Shown piece by piece: positions 47,739 through 58,798 of a stretch of DNA of 64,000 bases. Origin of the DNA: Wolfiporia cocos (lineage: Eukaryota > Basidiomycota > Agaricomycetes > Polyporales > Phaeolaceae); the NCBI GenBank assembly GCA_029448655.1, contig JACCLO010000001.1, positions 4,836,001 to 4,900,000 on the forward strand. The letters are read 5' to 3'. The notes beneath the pieces were generated by a model. The model ran no database searches. It was not told the DNA's origin and saw nothing but the letters and a program-made list of their open reading frames with translations. The translations under genes were made by a program, and so were the position numbers. Numbering within the stretch: the stretch's first letter is position 1; each line of letters opens with the position of its first letter.

Positions 47739-49130
47739 CACCTGTACATTACCCAATCGATAGCTAATTAGCTTGGCCTACACGTGAGACGCGCATAGCC
47801 AGTTAGCTTACAATTCACGTTCAAGGCGTGCTGCCAGTTTCCTCCTGAGGTAGCCTGAGATATTACCTTTTATAACAACATGTACTGTGAGCGCTGCCGG
47901 CTCGGCACAGGATTCCCACGCCTAACGACGCGCGCGCGCCCTTCGGCGCCTCGCCGCCGCCGTCGCGCACGATGAGCGTGGCTCCTACCTCAATACTCGG
48001 CCTTTTCGCACGGTTCTTTCTATGTTACTAGGTTAATAAATAGTCTGAATACGATTATGACAATGATTTGCGTAATATATGAGGTCTTTGGGGTGGATTG
48101 ACGGGCGAATCCTTGGATGACACGGGACGGGCGGCCCGAGGTACGTGCAGCCTGGCGCGCGCCTCTCCTAGCAGCTGTCAGCGCCTAATGAGCCACGCGC
48201 CGCATGCCCGGGGAAGCGCCCTATCGCGCCTGGGGAAGCGCCCTGCCGCCGCTGCAGCGCACTATGAGCATGGGTCCCGCGTCAATGGCAACCATTTCAT
48301 GCGAATTTTTTGCTTTCTATAGTTCTCAAACATTATAGATTCAATTGTAGAAATTAAATTTGAATAGAGGATGGATGGGTGGCCAGTTTGTGGATAATGT
48401 GCGCCCTGGAGCACATGCACCACTCGGCGCCTGTGCTCTCCAGTGGCTGTTGGCACCTAGTGATCGGCTGTCACGAATTCTTTGTGACATTTAGGTATGA
48501 CCCCAACGGGGCTCGAACTAGCATACCTACGTCTTATAGTCACATGACCAATCCCGCCTCAACTTACATAGTGGCTCAGTAGTTACAACGTCTGTGCCCC
48601 TCTCAGGTCTAGCGCCAAGCTTAGGTAATATACGTACTGACGGACTCATATAACGTACGCTCGGACCATGCCTTTAGGGCTGGCTCACAATAGTAGCGTA
48701 GCGTTCCTACATGTATATAAGCTAGTGCTCTCTGAGGCTTACACCTCAGAGTCGTTAATCTGTACGTTGGGCTAGTCCCTCTCTACTTCATCTTGTCTGC
48801 CTTGCCTTGGGTCTGCTATGCACCATCATAAGATCTTGCGACATAGTCTTATCCTTTCCTTAGGCCGACGCTTAGGTGGTCAATACTAGATGAGTATTGT
48901 GTCATCGGCGCAGATGGTGCACGTCTATCTTATTGGCTCAAGATGGCTCAGCAAACCTTCGTATGCCGAGTGTTCTCTTGCTCACCTTAGCTTTCTGATG
49001 GCTCTAATGATAAAATCCAAGCTGTCATCGAATCTGGTGTCCTCTGACACCAGCTATCTCTTCAGGTGTGTTTTCTAACTCAGCTTACCATATCTTATCT
49101 AACGGGCGCTCTGTCCGATCTCCCATCCAT
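47739..49130 (+). repeat. KDZ left terminal inverted repeat (split by a solo LTR)
   Basis: Matches the reverse complement of 57897-58798 throughout, apart from the LTR at 48469-48904 and small differences. The inner boundary is where the match fades after CTTATCTAACGGG. Directly inside it, 49181-49228 is a partial second copy of TIR sequence around 48990-49040. Confidence 0.85.
48469..48904 (+). mobile_element. Solo LTR, T superfamily, in the KDZ left TIR
   Basis: 436 bp, TGTCACGAATTC to TATT GTGTCA, with a perfect TSD TCGGC at 48464-48468 and 48905-48909. The right TIR (58115-58130) shows the empty site. The stem-loop CTCTGAGG-CTTACA-CCTCAGAG is at 48730-48751, after TATATAAG; E-box GTCACATGAC at 48539-48548. 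Confidence 0.92.
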
Positions 49131-49720
49131 CCCTCGACCTCAGTACAAACACCAGCACTCCTAGCGAATCTAGGCTACCTCTCCGATGGCTCCAATGACA
49201 AAATCCAAGCTGCTATCAAATTCACTATCTGTCTAAGACGAGTTTGTCTCTTTTGCTGTACTGATTGTTCTCTACGTTCCTGACTTCTCGCCGATCGTGA
49301 TTGATTGATCTCTTGCGCTTCGTTTCTTTTCGGAGCGCCAGGTCTTTGATCTCCATTATCCATCACGTGCTGTAATAATACATTGTGTGAAGTGCTCGTC
49401 TTCCCTAAGCCTGAGCGTGCGCGCTGCTTCTGAGGGCTTTCTCTGTTCCTGCTTTCCTTCTTAATACTACTTGCTGTATATATCTCCATGAGCAATCACA
49501 GGGGGCTCTCTTGTAAGGCTACAGTGTCTTGTGGGCAAGGCATAGGCAAGTCCTCAGTGAGTAAGGTCATGAACCAGCACGAACTATTCAAGGAGAGGAA
49601 AAGAGTTAGAGAGTGTTACGAGATGTGTCTTTCCGGTGCATAATAAATATTTCTTCTGTATTTAACGATTTTACGTCTGCATCAGCACTTAGTCCCCAAT
49701 CGCGCAAGGCGCTCGCTGAA

Positions 49721-52700
49721 ATGTGTGGCAACAATCAGCCAATGGATATCGACGACACGACATCAATGCTTGATTGGATGGGCGACACTTTGCAGGATGA
49801 TGAGGAGTGGGAGACCCTTCCAGGTGAGGTTAGAAATAATGCGGACTTCATGTATGCACTACGGGACATTGCAGGATCACGGTGCATAGCAAAGTGCTTG
49901 ACTCATCCTTCAACTAATCTTAGCAGGCTGTACAAGCTGAGGAAGAGGAACGATGGGCGTACTTGGCGTCAGCGTACACAAAACATGGACGAAAATTGGC
50001 AGCTTGTACTCCCGGAGATCACGGAGGCATACGTCAACTGGCGGTATTCCGATTGCAGACCAAATGCCGATCTGCTACCTTTGTGTTATGACTTCGAGAT
50101 CAACGTTTTTGATATATACTCTTTAGAAACGTCCCTCCATATCCGGCGCCCTCCTGAGGCGCGCTCTGTTGCGGAGGCAATCGTCATGTATGGGTACCTC
50201 GGCACGACCCCGATTAATCCCTCGCTGGCGATATCATTAAGGACTCTGGAGCTTATGTTTTCTCTGAGACTTTTCAAAGCCTCTCTTAGTATTGAATCTG
50301 TCTGTAAAGTGATCTGCTATTTGTACAAGGTAGGAGAGAATCAGTTCAGAACTGTCGGTTACTCACTCTATGTTCAGACTCCATACAGACAAGAATTGAG
50401 GACCACCATTTCTGTCACAAGCCAATTTCAAAGCCTAGTAGAACACGCTAGCTTGGCACCCCACTCACGCCATGCGCACGCTACAGCACTCTATCCGAGC
50501 CCAGCTGGAACCCCACGGCAACGCTAGTAGAAGCCCTCCGCTATACAGGACACTACGGGCACTAGCAGGCCACCAGCAGTCTAACCCTAAACTCAGTCCA
50601 AGTCCTGGCAGCAAGAACCATACGCTGCCTAGTCCCTAAACCCCGGAGTCACGAGCCGACCCCTAGAGCCCAACAGGCTACGATAGCACGACGGTACGCC
50701 TTATACAGACCCAGGCTAAACCGCCACCGTACACTACGCTATACGCCGACTAGGGGCACGGTCTACGCTCGCACGTGACCCAGAACACTCAACCTGATGC
50801 CTCGCGTCCCTACCGCATGGACACTCGCCATTACTGGCATAGACATTATACTATACCCCATACGCACCCCGACCTACGAGTACAACAGGCAGGGATAATA
50901 ACCCCAGGCTCTGCACGACTGAGAACCCTACCAGTCACAGAGCGCTATACCCCGATCGTGGCAGACCACGCACGATCACAGACTTAGAACCCCGCCATTA
51001 CCGGCGCACCTACGATCGACGAGAACCACCGATCGAACCCGACAGATTGGCTACTCCTTAGATCCGCCCCTTATATGCTACGTCGCCATGGACATCCTCG
51101 CATACCAGCACTCCGATGCCATTACCGGCCCGTAGCCATAGCCAGTTAGATACCAGTACGTAGAGGCCTCTGAGCCACCGTACACAAACATGTACAAATA
51201 GATTAGGAGTATATATGCCAGACAGTCCTGAGCGTAAACCTCAGACTTGTCTTGGCCTTTGACGGCTAGTGTTCGCGGGACCAGGAAGGCGCCTTTGAGC
51301 GAGCCCCCTTCCCCCGCTGAGTGCTAGTTTGTTGCTTGTGTCAATTTGAGATGCATTTGACATATATCTGTGCATGCGGCGTATAGTAGACAAGCAGGTT
51401 CTAGCTGCATTAGGACGCGATACGCCCAACTGGCGTGCTCTCTACGCGTGTCCAGCTTGCAGATATGAGGTACGTTGTTGCCGATCTGTCTATTCGCATA
51501 CTAATTAACTCTAGCTTGATGGCGAGCCACCCATGAAATGGAAGCGGCTCATCTGTATGGACGGCAACAATTCTTTGAAACTTCTGGCTACCATCAATGG
51601 ACGTATGTGGGGCGATGTACGCGTCTTCAAAGACAGCGATTATTACCTACCACAGTCCTACGTCGACCGCTTCGCGGACAAGGTCCAATCCCGTAGGCAG
51701 CCACAAAACAACCCATCAGAAAATGATAGCAAAGACGAGGATGACGTCGCTCAGGGCGGCGAGGGTGATCCGACCGACGGCGTGGCGGATGGGTCAGCAT
51801 ATGAACCTTGTACCAAGAATTGGAAGGTGGCAGCGTCCGATGAAAAAAAGAGAATGTGGGGCATTTTTGATGAGTGTGGAATTTTTGCCAGTGCCTGTCG
51901 GCATGGTTTTATACTGTGGATTACTGATATGATACAAAGTGGCGAACTGTAAGTACTATTTTATTTTCTGTCTACTTTCTGACATTTTATCAGTGCCAAG
52001 TATCCCCTCTCTACAATCTCCAAGGTACTTGAAGTATTCGGAGACCACGTTCTTGTCGGATATGACATAGGATTCGAATTTGAGGGCACGATCAGGCGCA
52101 GCTCACTGGGGTCACGATGGCAATCCAACGGATGCCAATGCTGTGTAAATGCATTCCATGGATATACTCACTGTTATCCATGCCAGACGCGAAACCATCC
52201 CCAATGTAATTGAGGGCGCCGGGATAGAGGATTTGGAGACCCTCAAATGTATATTCAGCTCTTCCAACAGTCTCGCGTCGATTACGCATCATGCATCAGC
52301 ATATCGGCGCTGCCTCCTTATCGACACTTATTTCCGACAATGGGATGATGAGAAGTACACAAACCTGTCTACAATGATCCTCAATAACTATAAGCAGGCC
52401 TTGGACATGATAGAATCCGAATCCCTTGCACTGGATGAAGCCATGAGGTCACTCAAAATCACTCGAAATGAAATTGATGCCTGGCACGAAGAAGAACGCG
52501 CATATTTTCAGCAGCTCGGGAGCGAGTCCACCGAACATGTTCATGCGATAGCGTACATCGAGGCGTTACAAGAGTTATGTGCAACAACCACAGAGCTTGA
52601 GGGCATATCGACCCAATTCTATTGTACCGCGCCCGCAGAAATTCGTTTTGCCCCACCTACAACAAGTGCGGTCGATTACAATGCTGATACATCGTGTACC

Positions 52701-53713
52701 CGGAAACTCGAGACCAGGTGCAAATATCTACATGAACACCAAGTGACGCTCACGCGTGAGGTCATAGAGATGGAGGCGCAGTTGGATATTGCCAAGTGAT
52801 GGGAGGTCACAGATTATGAGTATACGGAAACATCGAAGTATATGGCAACACGACAGTATCACCGCGCATTAGAAAACCTTCACCACCTTGTCATACAACG
52901 TCTGTTCGAGTTGCACAAGATGAATATCGCGCGATCGGGTGAGTATTTAGCTGTTCAACATCACCAATTATCTGACGCGGTTGTGCAGGATATCACATCT
53001 GCACTCATATCGCCAAGTCTTTACAAGCTCGTTCTAAGGCAATTCGGAATGCTGTCAAAGTATACAATAGAGCGGCCCTCAGCTTGGATCCATCAATGCC
53101 TACAGTGGATTGGGAGCAGGTATCTCACTATAGCTTCCTTGATGAATTCCATTTACTACAGGACACTCAAAATGATGTTCGTGACAAGCCCTGGACAAGA
53201 CCTGCTATCCGAGAAACAATGAGACAGGCTCGTAGGCTCGATCGCACTCATGAGGAATTAGCGTGTTGCAATATTGAGGCGCGTCGATTACATATGTCTA
53301 TTTGCGACGAAGATGCGCATTTTACGAGGATATTGAACCACTTGAAGTCCGAAGGCTCTCAAATTTATGGCGGGGTTGCTGAATACTGTGAATGCCATCG
53401 CAATATCAACGCACGCCATCTCAAGCGACTTCAACAGTTATACGCGTTAAAGGGCTTCACCGGCACACCGAGCCCTGGTGCTCATAAAGGGGATGTGGTG
53501 ATGGGTGGTGTATTGCTCGCGCAGACAGATAAAGCAGCAGAGAGTGCAGCGCAAGTGGGCAGGATCGCTACTCGAGTAGAGACAGGTGGAAGCAGGGCAG
53601 AGGGCGAGGTTAGTGTAGAGACAAGAATTTCAGATGACGAGGGAGACGAAGACGACGAGGGAGAAGCGGAAGTGGATGCACTGGTGGATTTTGTATGTAA
53701 CCTTGCCATGTAG
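49721..53713 (+). pseudogene. KDZ transposase, interrupted
   Basis: Plus-strand exons 49721-50329, 50378-50412 / 51349-51469 (one exon split by an LTR), 51515-51948, 51994-52938 and 52989-53713. Together they give about 956 codons of a KDZ-type transposase. Recognisable blocks are RTWRQRTQNMDENW, CMDGNNSLKL, RVFKDSDYYLP, IFDECGIFASACRHGF, GYDIGFEFEGTI, CCVNAFHGYTH, and SSSNSLASITHHASAYRR followed by FRQWDDEKY. The C-terminal part has HYSFLDEFHLLQDT. Lesions: a solo LTR between a Ser and an Asp codon; an extra C in the CCCC run at 52199-52202 (shift just after NHP); and a TGA at 52797-52799 where Arg is expected. Removing these leaves one continuous frame, so inactivation is recent. The start is uncertain because an upstream exon may exist. 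Confidence 0.88.
50413..51343 (+). mobile_element. Solo LTR-like insertion in the KDZ transposase gene
   Basis: 931 bp, TGTCACAAGCC at the left, GCTTGTGTCA at the right. Flanks are ATTTC (50408-50412) and ATTTG (51344-51348). The right copy carries one change that would turn a Ser codon into a stop, so the left copy is ancestral. TATATATG near 51211 is followed by a CTGAG / CTCAG stem-loop at 51224-51240. The only long frame is the readthrough of the host exon. Confidence 0.8.
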
Positions 53714-53913
53714 TTGCACTCAAACAATTCTTGAATTAGTGGTGAGGCGGCTGCTTCTCACATATTGCATTGCTGCATTCAATCAACTCACGAGAACTTG
53801 GGTTATTCATTTTCTAAGCTAATACATTGTCATCTTATGTGTTCAGACGACATAGAACAAGCTCAAATAGCATCCAATTTTGCATGTGGCCAAAAGGGAC
53901 GCAGCAGGCGAGT

Positions 53914-54046
53914 GAGATGGTAGTGGGGAGTGGACGCTGATCGAGCTGAGATGCGAGTTGCGACTCACAACTCATGCTCTGCACTGAGAGCATGAGTCGC
54001 GAGTCGCGTCTCAGCTCGATCAGCGTCCACTCCCCACTACCATCTC
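53914..54046. repeat. Long palindrome with 38-bp perfect outer arms
   Basis: 53914-53951 is the exact reverse complement of 54009-54046. The inner parts also pair (CATGCTCT with AGAGCATG), leaving a short loop near 53981-53986. It lies between the transposase stop (53713) and the start of the next gene (54097). Confidence 0.9.
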
Positions 54047-54096
54047 GCTTGCCTCACGTCTCATTTCAGTCACATTCACTATTGCTGTTACTCAAC

Positions 54097-55413
54097 ATGT
54101 CTGGCCCTTGTGTAGTTCTTGGAGGCTCCCAACCTGGAATTTACGACGTCCGGTAAGTGCATATTATTATGGCAAATGGTGTGAAGGTTGACGTTTGCTC
54201 GACAGCCCACGAGGACTTGCTGAGAAGCACTGGCCCTATCCATTTCCGATCGTCATCCATTGCAGCAATCAAACAGAAGCGGAGAAGCTCTACCATATTC
54301 AAGAGAAGCACTTCAAATCCACGATGACCGATGATCCTCCGGCGCATATCGTTATGCAGATCGTCGAGAATTTGCATGACTCCCGGGCACTCAGCATCAT
54401 TGAAGGTCTTCTCGACATCAAGAGTTTTCATGTAGTTTTATATGGATGCAAAACTGGTATATTCTTCAAGTGGTAAGACATTATATTGCATGCAATATAT
54501 TCTTGAACCTATCGACCATCAGGGATCAAGTCTACCCCCTTACCCATGGCTTCTCTGGCCAGCAACACAAATCTTTCAAAACACTTGCCGATGCGATCAA
54601 ATATTACTGCTACAAGGGTGTAGAGTCGCTTAACGTAGGAGGAAACATTACCGATATCTCAGAGAACGTGGACGGTGCATCGTTATCAGGTTGTGTTGCA
54701 GACTTATGAACTTATGACATGTCTAGAAGCTGCAACAGAAGGGTTTGACAACATGATGTCCCAGATGTCAAGTGTGTATACCTTGATGTATGTGTGTTCC
54801 AAGCCACATGATTACATTGTTAACAATCACAGGATTATCTCTCGGGGAAAGCATGTCCCAGAGCTCCAGGATGGCTCGCCAGCGTCCCTGAGGTCGTGCC
54901 AAATCGCAAGCAGCATATGTTCACCATCTTCCTGTTCACGCAATGCCTCGCAACACGACTGTCAACACACACGCACACGCAACGTCTTGTCCCGCGGTCG
55001 TCCATGTGCCCGCGGCCCGTCATCTCCCGATTTGTACGTGCGAGCAGGACATGATACGACCCTACACCCACCACTTCCTTCCCCTGCTGCCGCACAGTAC
55101 AGATAGGGGGGCCGAGCAACTTCTACAGCCTGCAGAGTGGGTGCACTACATCGAACGAGGGTTTCGCAAAGTCACTCGTGTTCACACAGGGCAGCGCCCA
55201 GCTCTGCGCGATATTCCTATTGTGTTGCTCGGACTGCTTACTGACTATTACATAGAGACTCACGGGTACGATACAGAGACACGCCTGAGAATCGTTCAGG
55301 CTATCACCTACTCCAATTCTCGCGAGTAGTTCACGTCGACATTGGCACCATACGGTGCCAACATCTCTGAGATGGACTTCCTTTACTACATTTATGAGCT
55401 CGGAAATCTATAG
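54097..55413 (+). pseudogene. KDZ cargo gene 2: viroplasmin / RNase H1-N-like protein
   Basis: Four exons: 54097-54152, 54206-54472, 54523-54689 and 54833-55413. They join in frame for 356 residues. Exon 1 holds VVLGGSQPGIYDV. Exons 2-3 hold a fuller unit, KTGIFFKWDQVYPLTHGFSG followed by HKSFKTLADAIKYY. Both resemble the caulimovirus viroplasmin / RNase H1 N-terminal fold (PGIY ... GFSG ... FKT..A). The C-terminal half is unlike anything I know. There are two internal stops: TGA at 54889-54891 (Arg expected from the CpG pattern) and TAG at 55327-55329, after which the frame continues for 27 codons. Such proteins bind nucleic acid; a role in transposition is inference from its position. Confidence 0.65.
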
Positions 55414-55855
55414 TTAGTCTTGAAACCCAGTCGCAATAGAATACCATAATCGTTGGGTCCGCTAAGCTGCTAGAGAAGGAAGTTATCCTGGCACGCATTG
55501 TCCCATGCGTCCACAACCTCTGCCAAGACAACTCCCAGCACGTCCACGCTGCACTCGCAAACCAGATTAGCAACTGTGCGCCACTGCTCGGAAAGCAATA
55601 GAGCATCTGATTCCCTTGTTCCTCCATGCCACAGTCTGTACAGACTGTGGCTAAGAGTGTGGCTGAACACTGGGACTATCACGTGTGCGCGAAGAAAATT
55701 CTTCTTGTCTTCGCTTCTTGACTTCTTGACTTCTTGACTTCTTGACTTCTTGACTTCTTGACTTCTTGACTTCTTGACTTCTCACCCACGTTCTGCTTCC
55801 TCATCATTCAAAATCAAATCTCGTGCTCTCACGTTCTCGGGCCTCGTAGGCCGCT
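55414..55855. other. Intergenic region with an 8-bp tandem repeat
   Basis: Between cargo genes 2 and 3. It holds the TTCTTGAC array and probably the promoter of gene 3. Confidence 0.5.
55715..55778. repeat. Eight perfect copies of TTCTTGAC
   Basis: An 8-bp unit repeated eight times without change, 78 bp upstream of the ATG of cargo gene 3. Confidence 0.95.
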
Positions 55856-57759
55856 ATGGCTCACTATGCCCCCGACCTTGTTGGTCTCCAGGACACCACT
55901 CTTCAAAGATTTAGTTGGAAGTCTGACAAAGATCGGGTCTCCCATAGATATCGAGCTCGACGCAAGATTATCGAGAAAACAGCAGAAGACTTAGCAAGAC
56001 AGAAGGCTGCTCGAGCGCTAAGAAACCAGGCCTTCAAGACGGCGCTAGAACACGCACGCCAGAAGGTGTGGGCACTGGCTCAGTCCCTTCGGGAAGACTT
56101 CGGGTCCCATTCTAGCGAGTATTACTATCAGCTTTTAATGCAGCCCTCATGCCTATGCTCCAACAAAAGGAAGGTGAGCCGATGGAACGCGTTCCTTAGT
56201 CAGGAGATCCGTTGCATCAACGCAGGTATGTGTGCGTTCATTTTTTTGGTGTCATGCTAAGTTAAATATTCATACTGTTTAGAACTCCCGGATGACGTAC
56301 CTCGCAAAAAATCGTCCAAACTTACTGGGGAGATTTCTGCTCGGTGGAAGCAAATGAGTGCCGATGAGCGTGCGGCCGCTACGGAAAGCGCTGCGGGTCA
56401 ACTGGAGGAGATATGTGAGGCGAAGGCAGTCGCAAAGCACCACCTTCCTGTTCACGTATTCAACGATGGCTGCAACACGTTGGGCAAGCTTAAGGGCGAG
56501 GTACGTGCATTATATCTCCCTTGGGTCTCGTCTAGGGACTGATATCAATAGCTCGAAATGCTACATCAGTGCACAGGCATCGAATGCATCCTCATTGCCA
56601 CGCGCAAGATTTGGATATGTACAATCAGCCGTTTCAGTATGAGTATGTCACAAGCAACTGGGTCAAGGAATTTTTCGAGAACACACTCAAGTTGCCGGTG
56701 GCCGATATTGGCCTGCGCATGGAAGCGTATCTCATATCTGGTGTGCAAGGTAAGCAGCCCGATGCCTTCAGAGTCTAACTGTAATCTCATTATTATGTGG
56801 GACAGGAGCTGTCGATAGCCATGTCCAAGGAGTCAGTGAACTTAAGAAGAAGACTGCAGAGATTATCTTACAAAAGCTCAGTGAGTACAATATGGTAGAA
56901 CAAGGCCTTTATTAATGTGGTTATAGATGAAGTTACAAAGACAAAGATCAAGTGCATGTCCTATCCCAACTTCGACGAGATGATAACCGCAAAATATGGC
57001 GTGATATACGTTAACTGGCCATTGCAGAAGTTCTGCAGCCCTAGCGACGTTGGCTCCAGGAACGAGCTACAGGTTTTATGTTGCGCATTCGAGAGCGGTA
57101 CTACTTATTTTCGATTGATGGACCCTGATGAGTTCAAGCGCTGGGAGGGTGCCTGGTACCAGGTATCGTCGCCAGAAAATCAGAATGCAGCTTCAAGTAG
57201 TGGTGATCCCACTAACTCCTGCTTACCGCCGCCGACCCATGCCTCCACAACGCCGCCGACGCACGATTCCACAACACCACCGCCGCCCCAGCTCATACCG
57301 CCCCAAGGACCCTCACAGCACATGCCTCTGGAGAATCCGACTTCCATCGTGCCATCCGAACCTATCCCGATCGATCCCGTCCTGCTTGCGCTATCTTCGC
57401 CCGGACAACATCAATCGGGTCCGGTGCAGCTCGCAAGCACTCCACCTGCGCTCATGCCAGCTGCCGTGCCGCAGCCTGTGTCCATGGTGCAGGAGCACCC
57501 TTCGTTCACGTTCTCCCAAGTTCAGTACTCACCTCCCCCAATTCTGGATAGCATGGTATCATCTCCGGTGACTCAGCATTCTATCCCAGCCGTCAAACAA
57601 GTCCGAGGGCGTAAACGGCAGAGCAATAACCCTTCATTCACGAATTTCATTCACACAACTACTACATCGGATGGTATTAAATCATCTAAGAAAACGTGGA
57701 AGACTCGATCTAAGAGGGTTGTGAATGGTGAGGAGAATACACCTCCAGCGCGGACTTAG
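55856..57759 (+). pseudogene. KDZ cargo gene 3: HMG-box-like DNA-binding protein
   Basis: Five exons: 55856-56225, 56283-56500, 56552-56749, 56806-56880 and 56927-57759, about 564 residues. Residues about 100-175 (WNAFLSQEIRCIN ... LTGEISARWKQMSADERAA) look like a divergent HMG box, spread over the first intron. The middle region (LRMEAYLISGVQG, YGVIYVNWPLQKFCSPSD) appears in similar basidiomycete proteins. The C-terminal 200 residues are Pro/Ser/Thr-rich and end in a basic patch (KSSKKTWKTRSKRVV). The exon total is one base short of a whole frame: near 56600 the reading must shift to enter QDLDMYNQPFQYEY, a probable 1-bp deletion. HMG-box proteins bind or bend DNA; the link to the transposon is inferred from its place between the TIRs. 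Confidence 0.7.
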
Positions 57760-57896
57760 TTGCCCGCACATTCATGCTCTGAGGCTTGTATATAATGTAG
57801 CACCTGCAATTCAATACAAATCATTGGGACGTTGCACGTATAAACATTGCATAGGTTGAATATTCATAAGTATGAGGTGATGTCAACTTAGTGTTG

Positions 57897-58798
57897 AATG
57901 AGAGATCGGACGTAGCACCCGTTAGATAAGATATGGTAAGCTGAGTTAGAAAACACACCTGAAGAGATAGCTGGTGTCAGAGGACACCAGATTCGATGAC
58001 AGCTTGGATTTTATCATTAGAGCCATCAGAAAGCTAAGGTGAGCAAGAGAACACTCGGCATACGAAGGTTTGCTGAGCCATCTTGAGCCAATAAGATAGA
58101 CGCGCACCATCTGCGCCGATCACTAGGCGCCAACAGCCACTGGAGGGATGTGCTCCAGGGCGCGCGTCATCCACAAACCGGCCACCCATCCATCCTCTAT
58201 TCAAATTTAATTTCTACAATTGAATCTATAACGTTTGAGAACTATAGAGAGCAAAAAAATTCGCATGAAATGATTGCCATTGACGCAGGACCCGTGCTCA
58301 TAGTGCGCTGCAGCGGCGGCAGGGCGCTTCCCCGGGCATGCGGCGCGCGGCTCATTAGGCGCTGACAGCCGCTAGGAGAGGCGCGCGCCAGGCTGCACGT
58401 GCCTCGGGCCGCCCGTCCCGTGTCATCCAAGGATTCGCCCGTCAATCCACCCCAAAGACCTCATATATTACGCAAATCGTTGTCATAATCGTATTCAGAC
58501 TATTTTTTAACCTAGTAACGTAGAAAGAACCGTGCGAAAAGGCCGAGTATTGAGGTAGGAGCCGCGCTCATCGTGCGCGACGGCGGCAGCGAGGCGCCGA
58601 AGGGCGCGCGCGCGTCGTTGGGCGCGGGAATCCTGTGCCGAGCCGGCAGCGCCCCGTCGGCAGCGCTCACAGTACATGTTGGGCTACCTCAGGAGGAAAC
58701 TGGCAGCACACCTTGAACGCGAATTGTAAGCTAACTGGCTATGCGCGCCTCACGTGTAGGCCAAGCTAATTAGCTATCGATTGGGTAATGTACAGGTG
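57897..58798 (-). repeat. KDZ right terminal inverted repeat
   Basis: Reverse complement of 47739 to about 49130, without the solo LTR. It ends GGGTAATGTACAGGTG at 58798, directly before the TSD. Confidence 0.88.

Larger units (their letters stand above)
47739..58798 (+). mobile_element. KDZ-superfamily DNA transposon, 11,060 bp
   Basis: Bounded by an 8-bp TSD CGATGTTC at 47731-47738 and 58799-58806. Terminal inverted repeats start CACCTGTACATTACCCAATC and extend about 0.9 kb: 47739 to about 49130, and about 57897-58798. Three plus-strand genes lie between: a KDZ transposase, a viroplasmin/RNase H1-N-like protein and an HMG-box-like protein. Two solo LTRs have inserted later, at 48469-48904 (left TIR) and 50413-51343 (transposase gene). 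The element sits inside Gypsy2 pol. KDZ (Kyakuja-Dileera-Zisupton) elements are known from basidiomycetes and give 8-bp TSDs. All three genes carry lesions, so this copy is not autonomous now. Confidence 0.93.

Noticed and set aside
47739..58798. TET/JBP dioxygenase as cargo of the KDZ element
   Set aside because: I looked for the HxD...H pattern and other TET/JBP features in the cargo genes and saw none.
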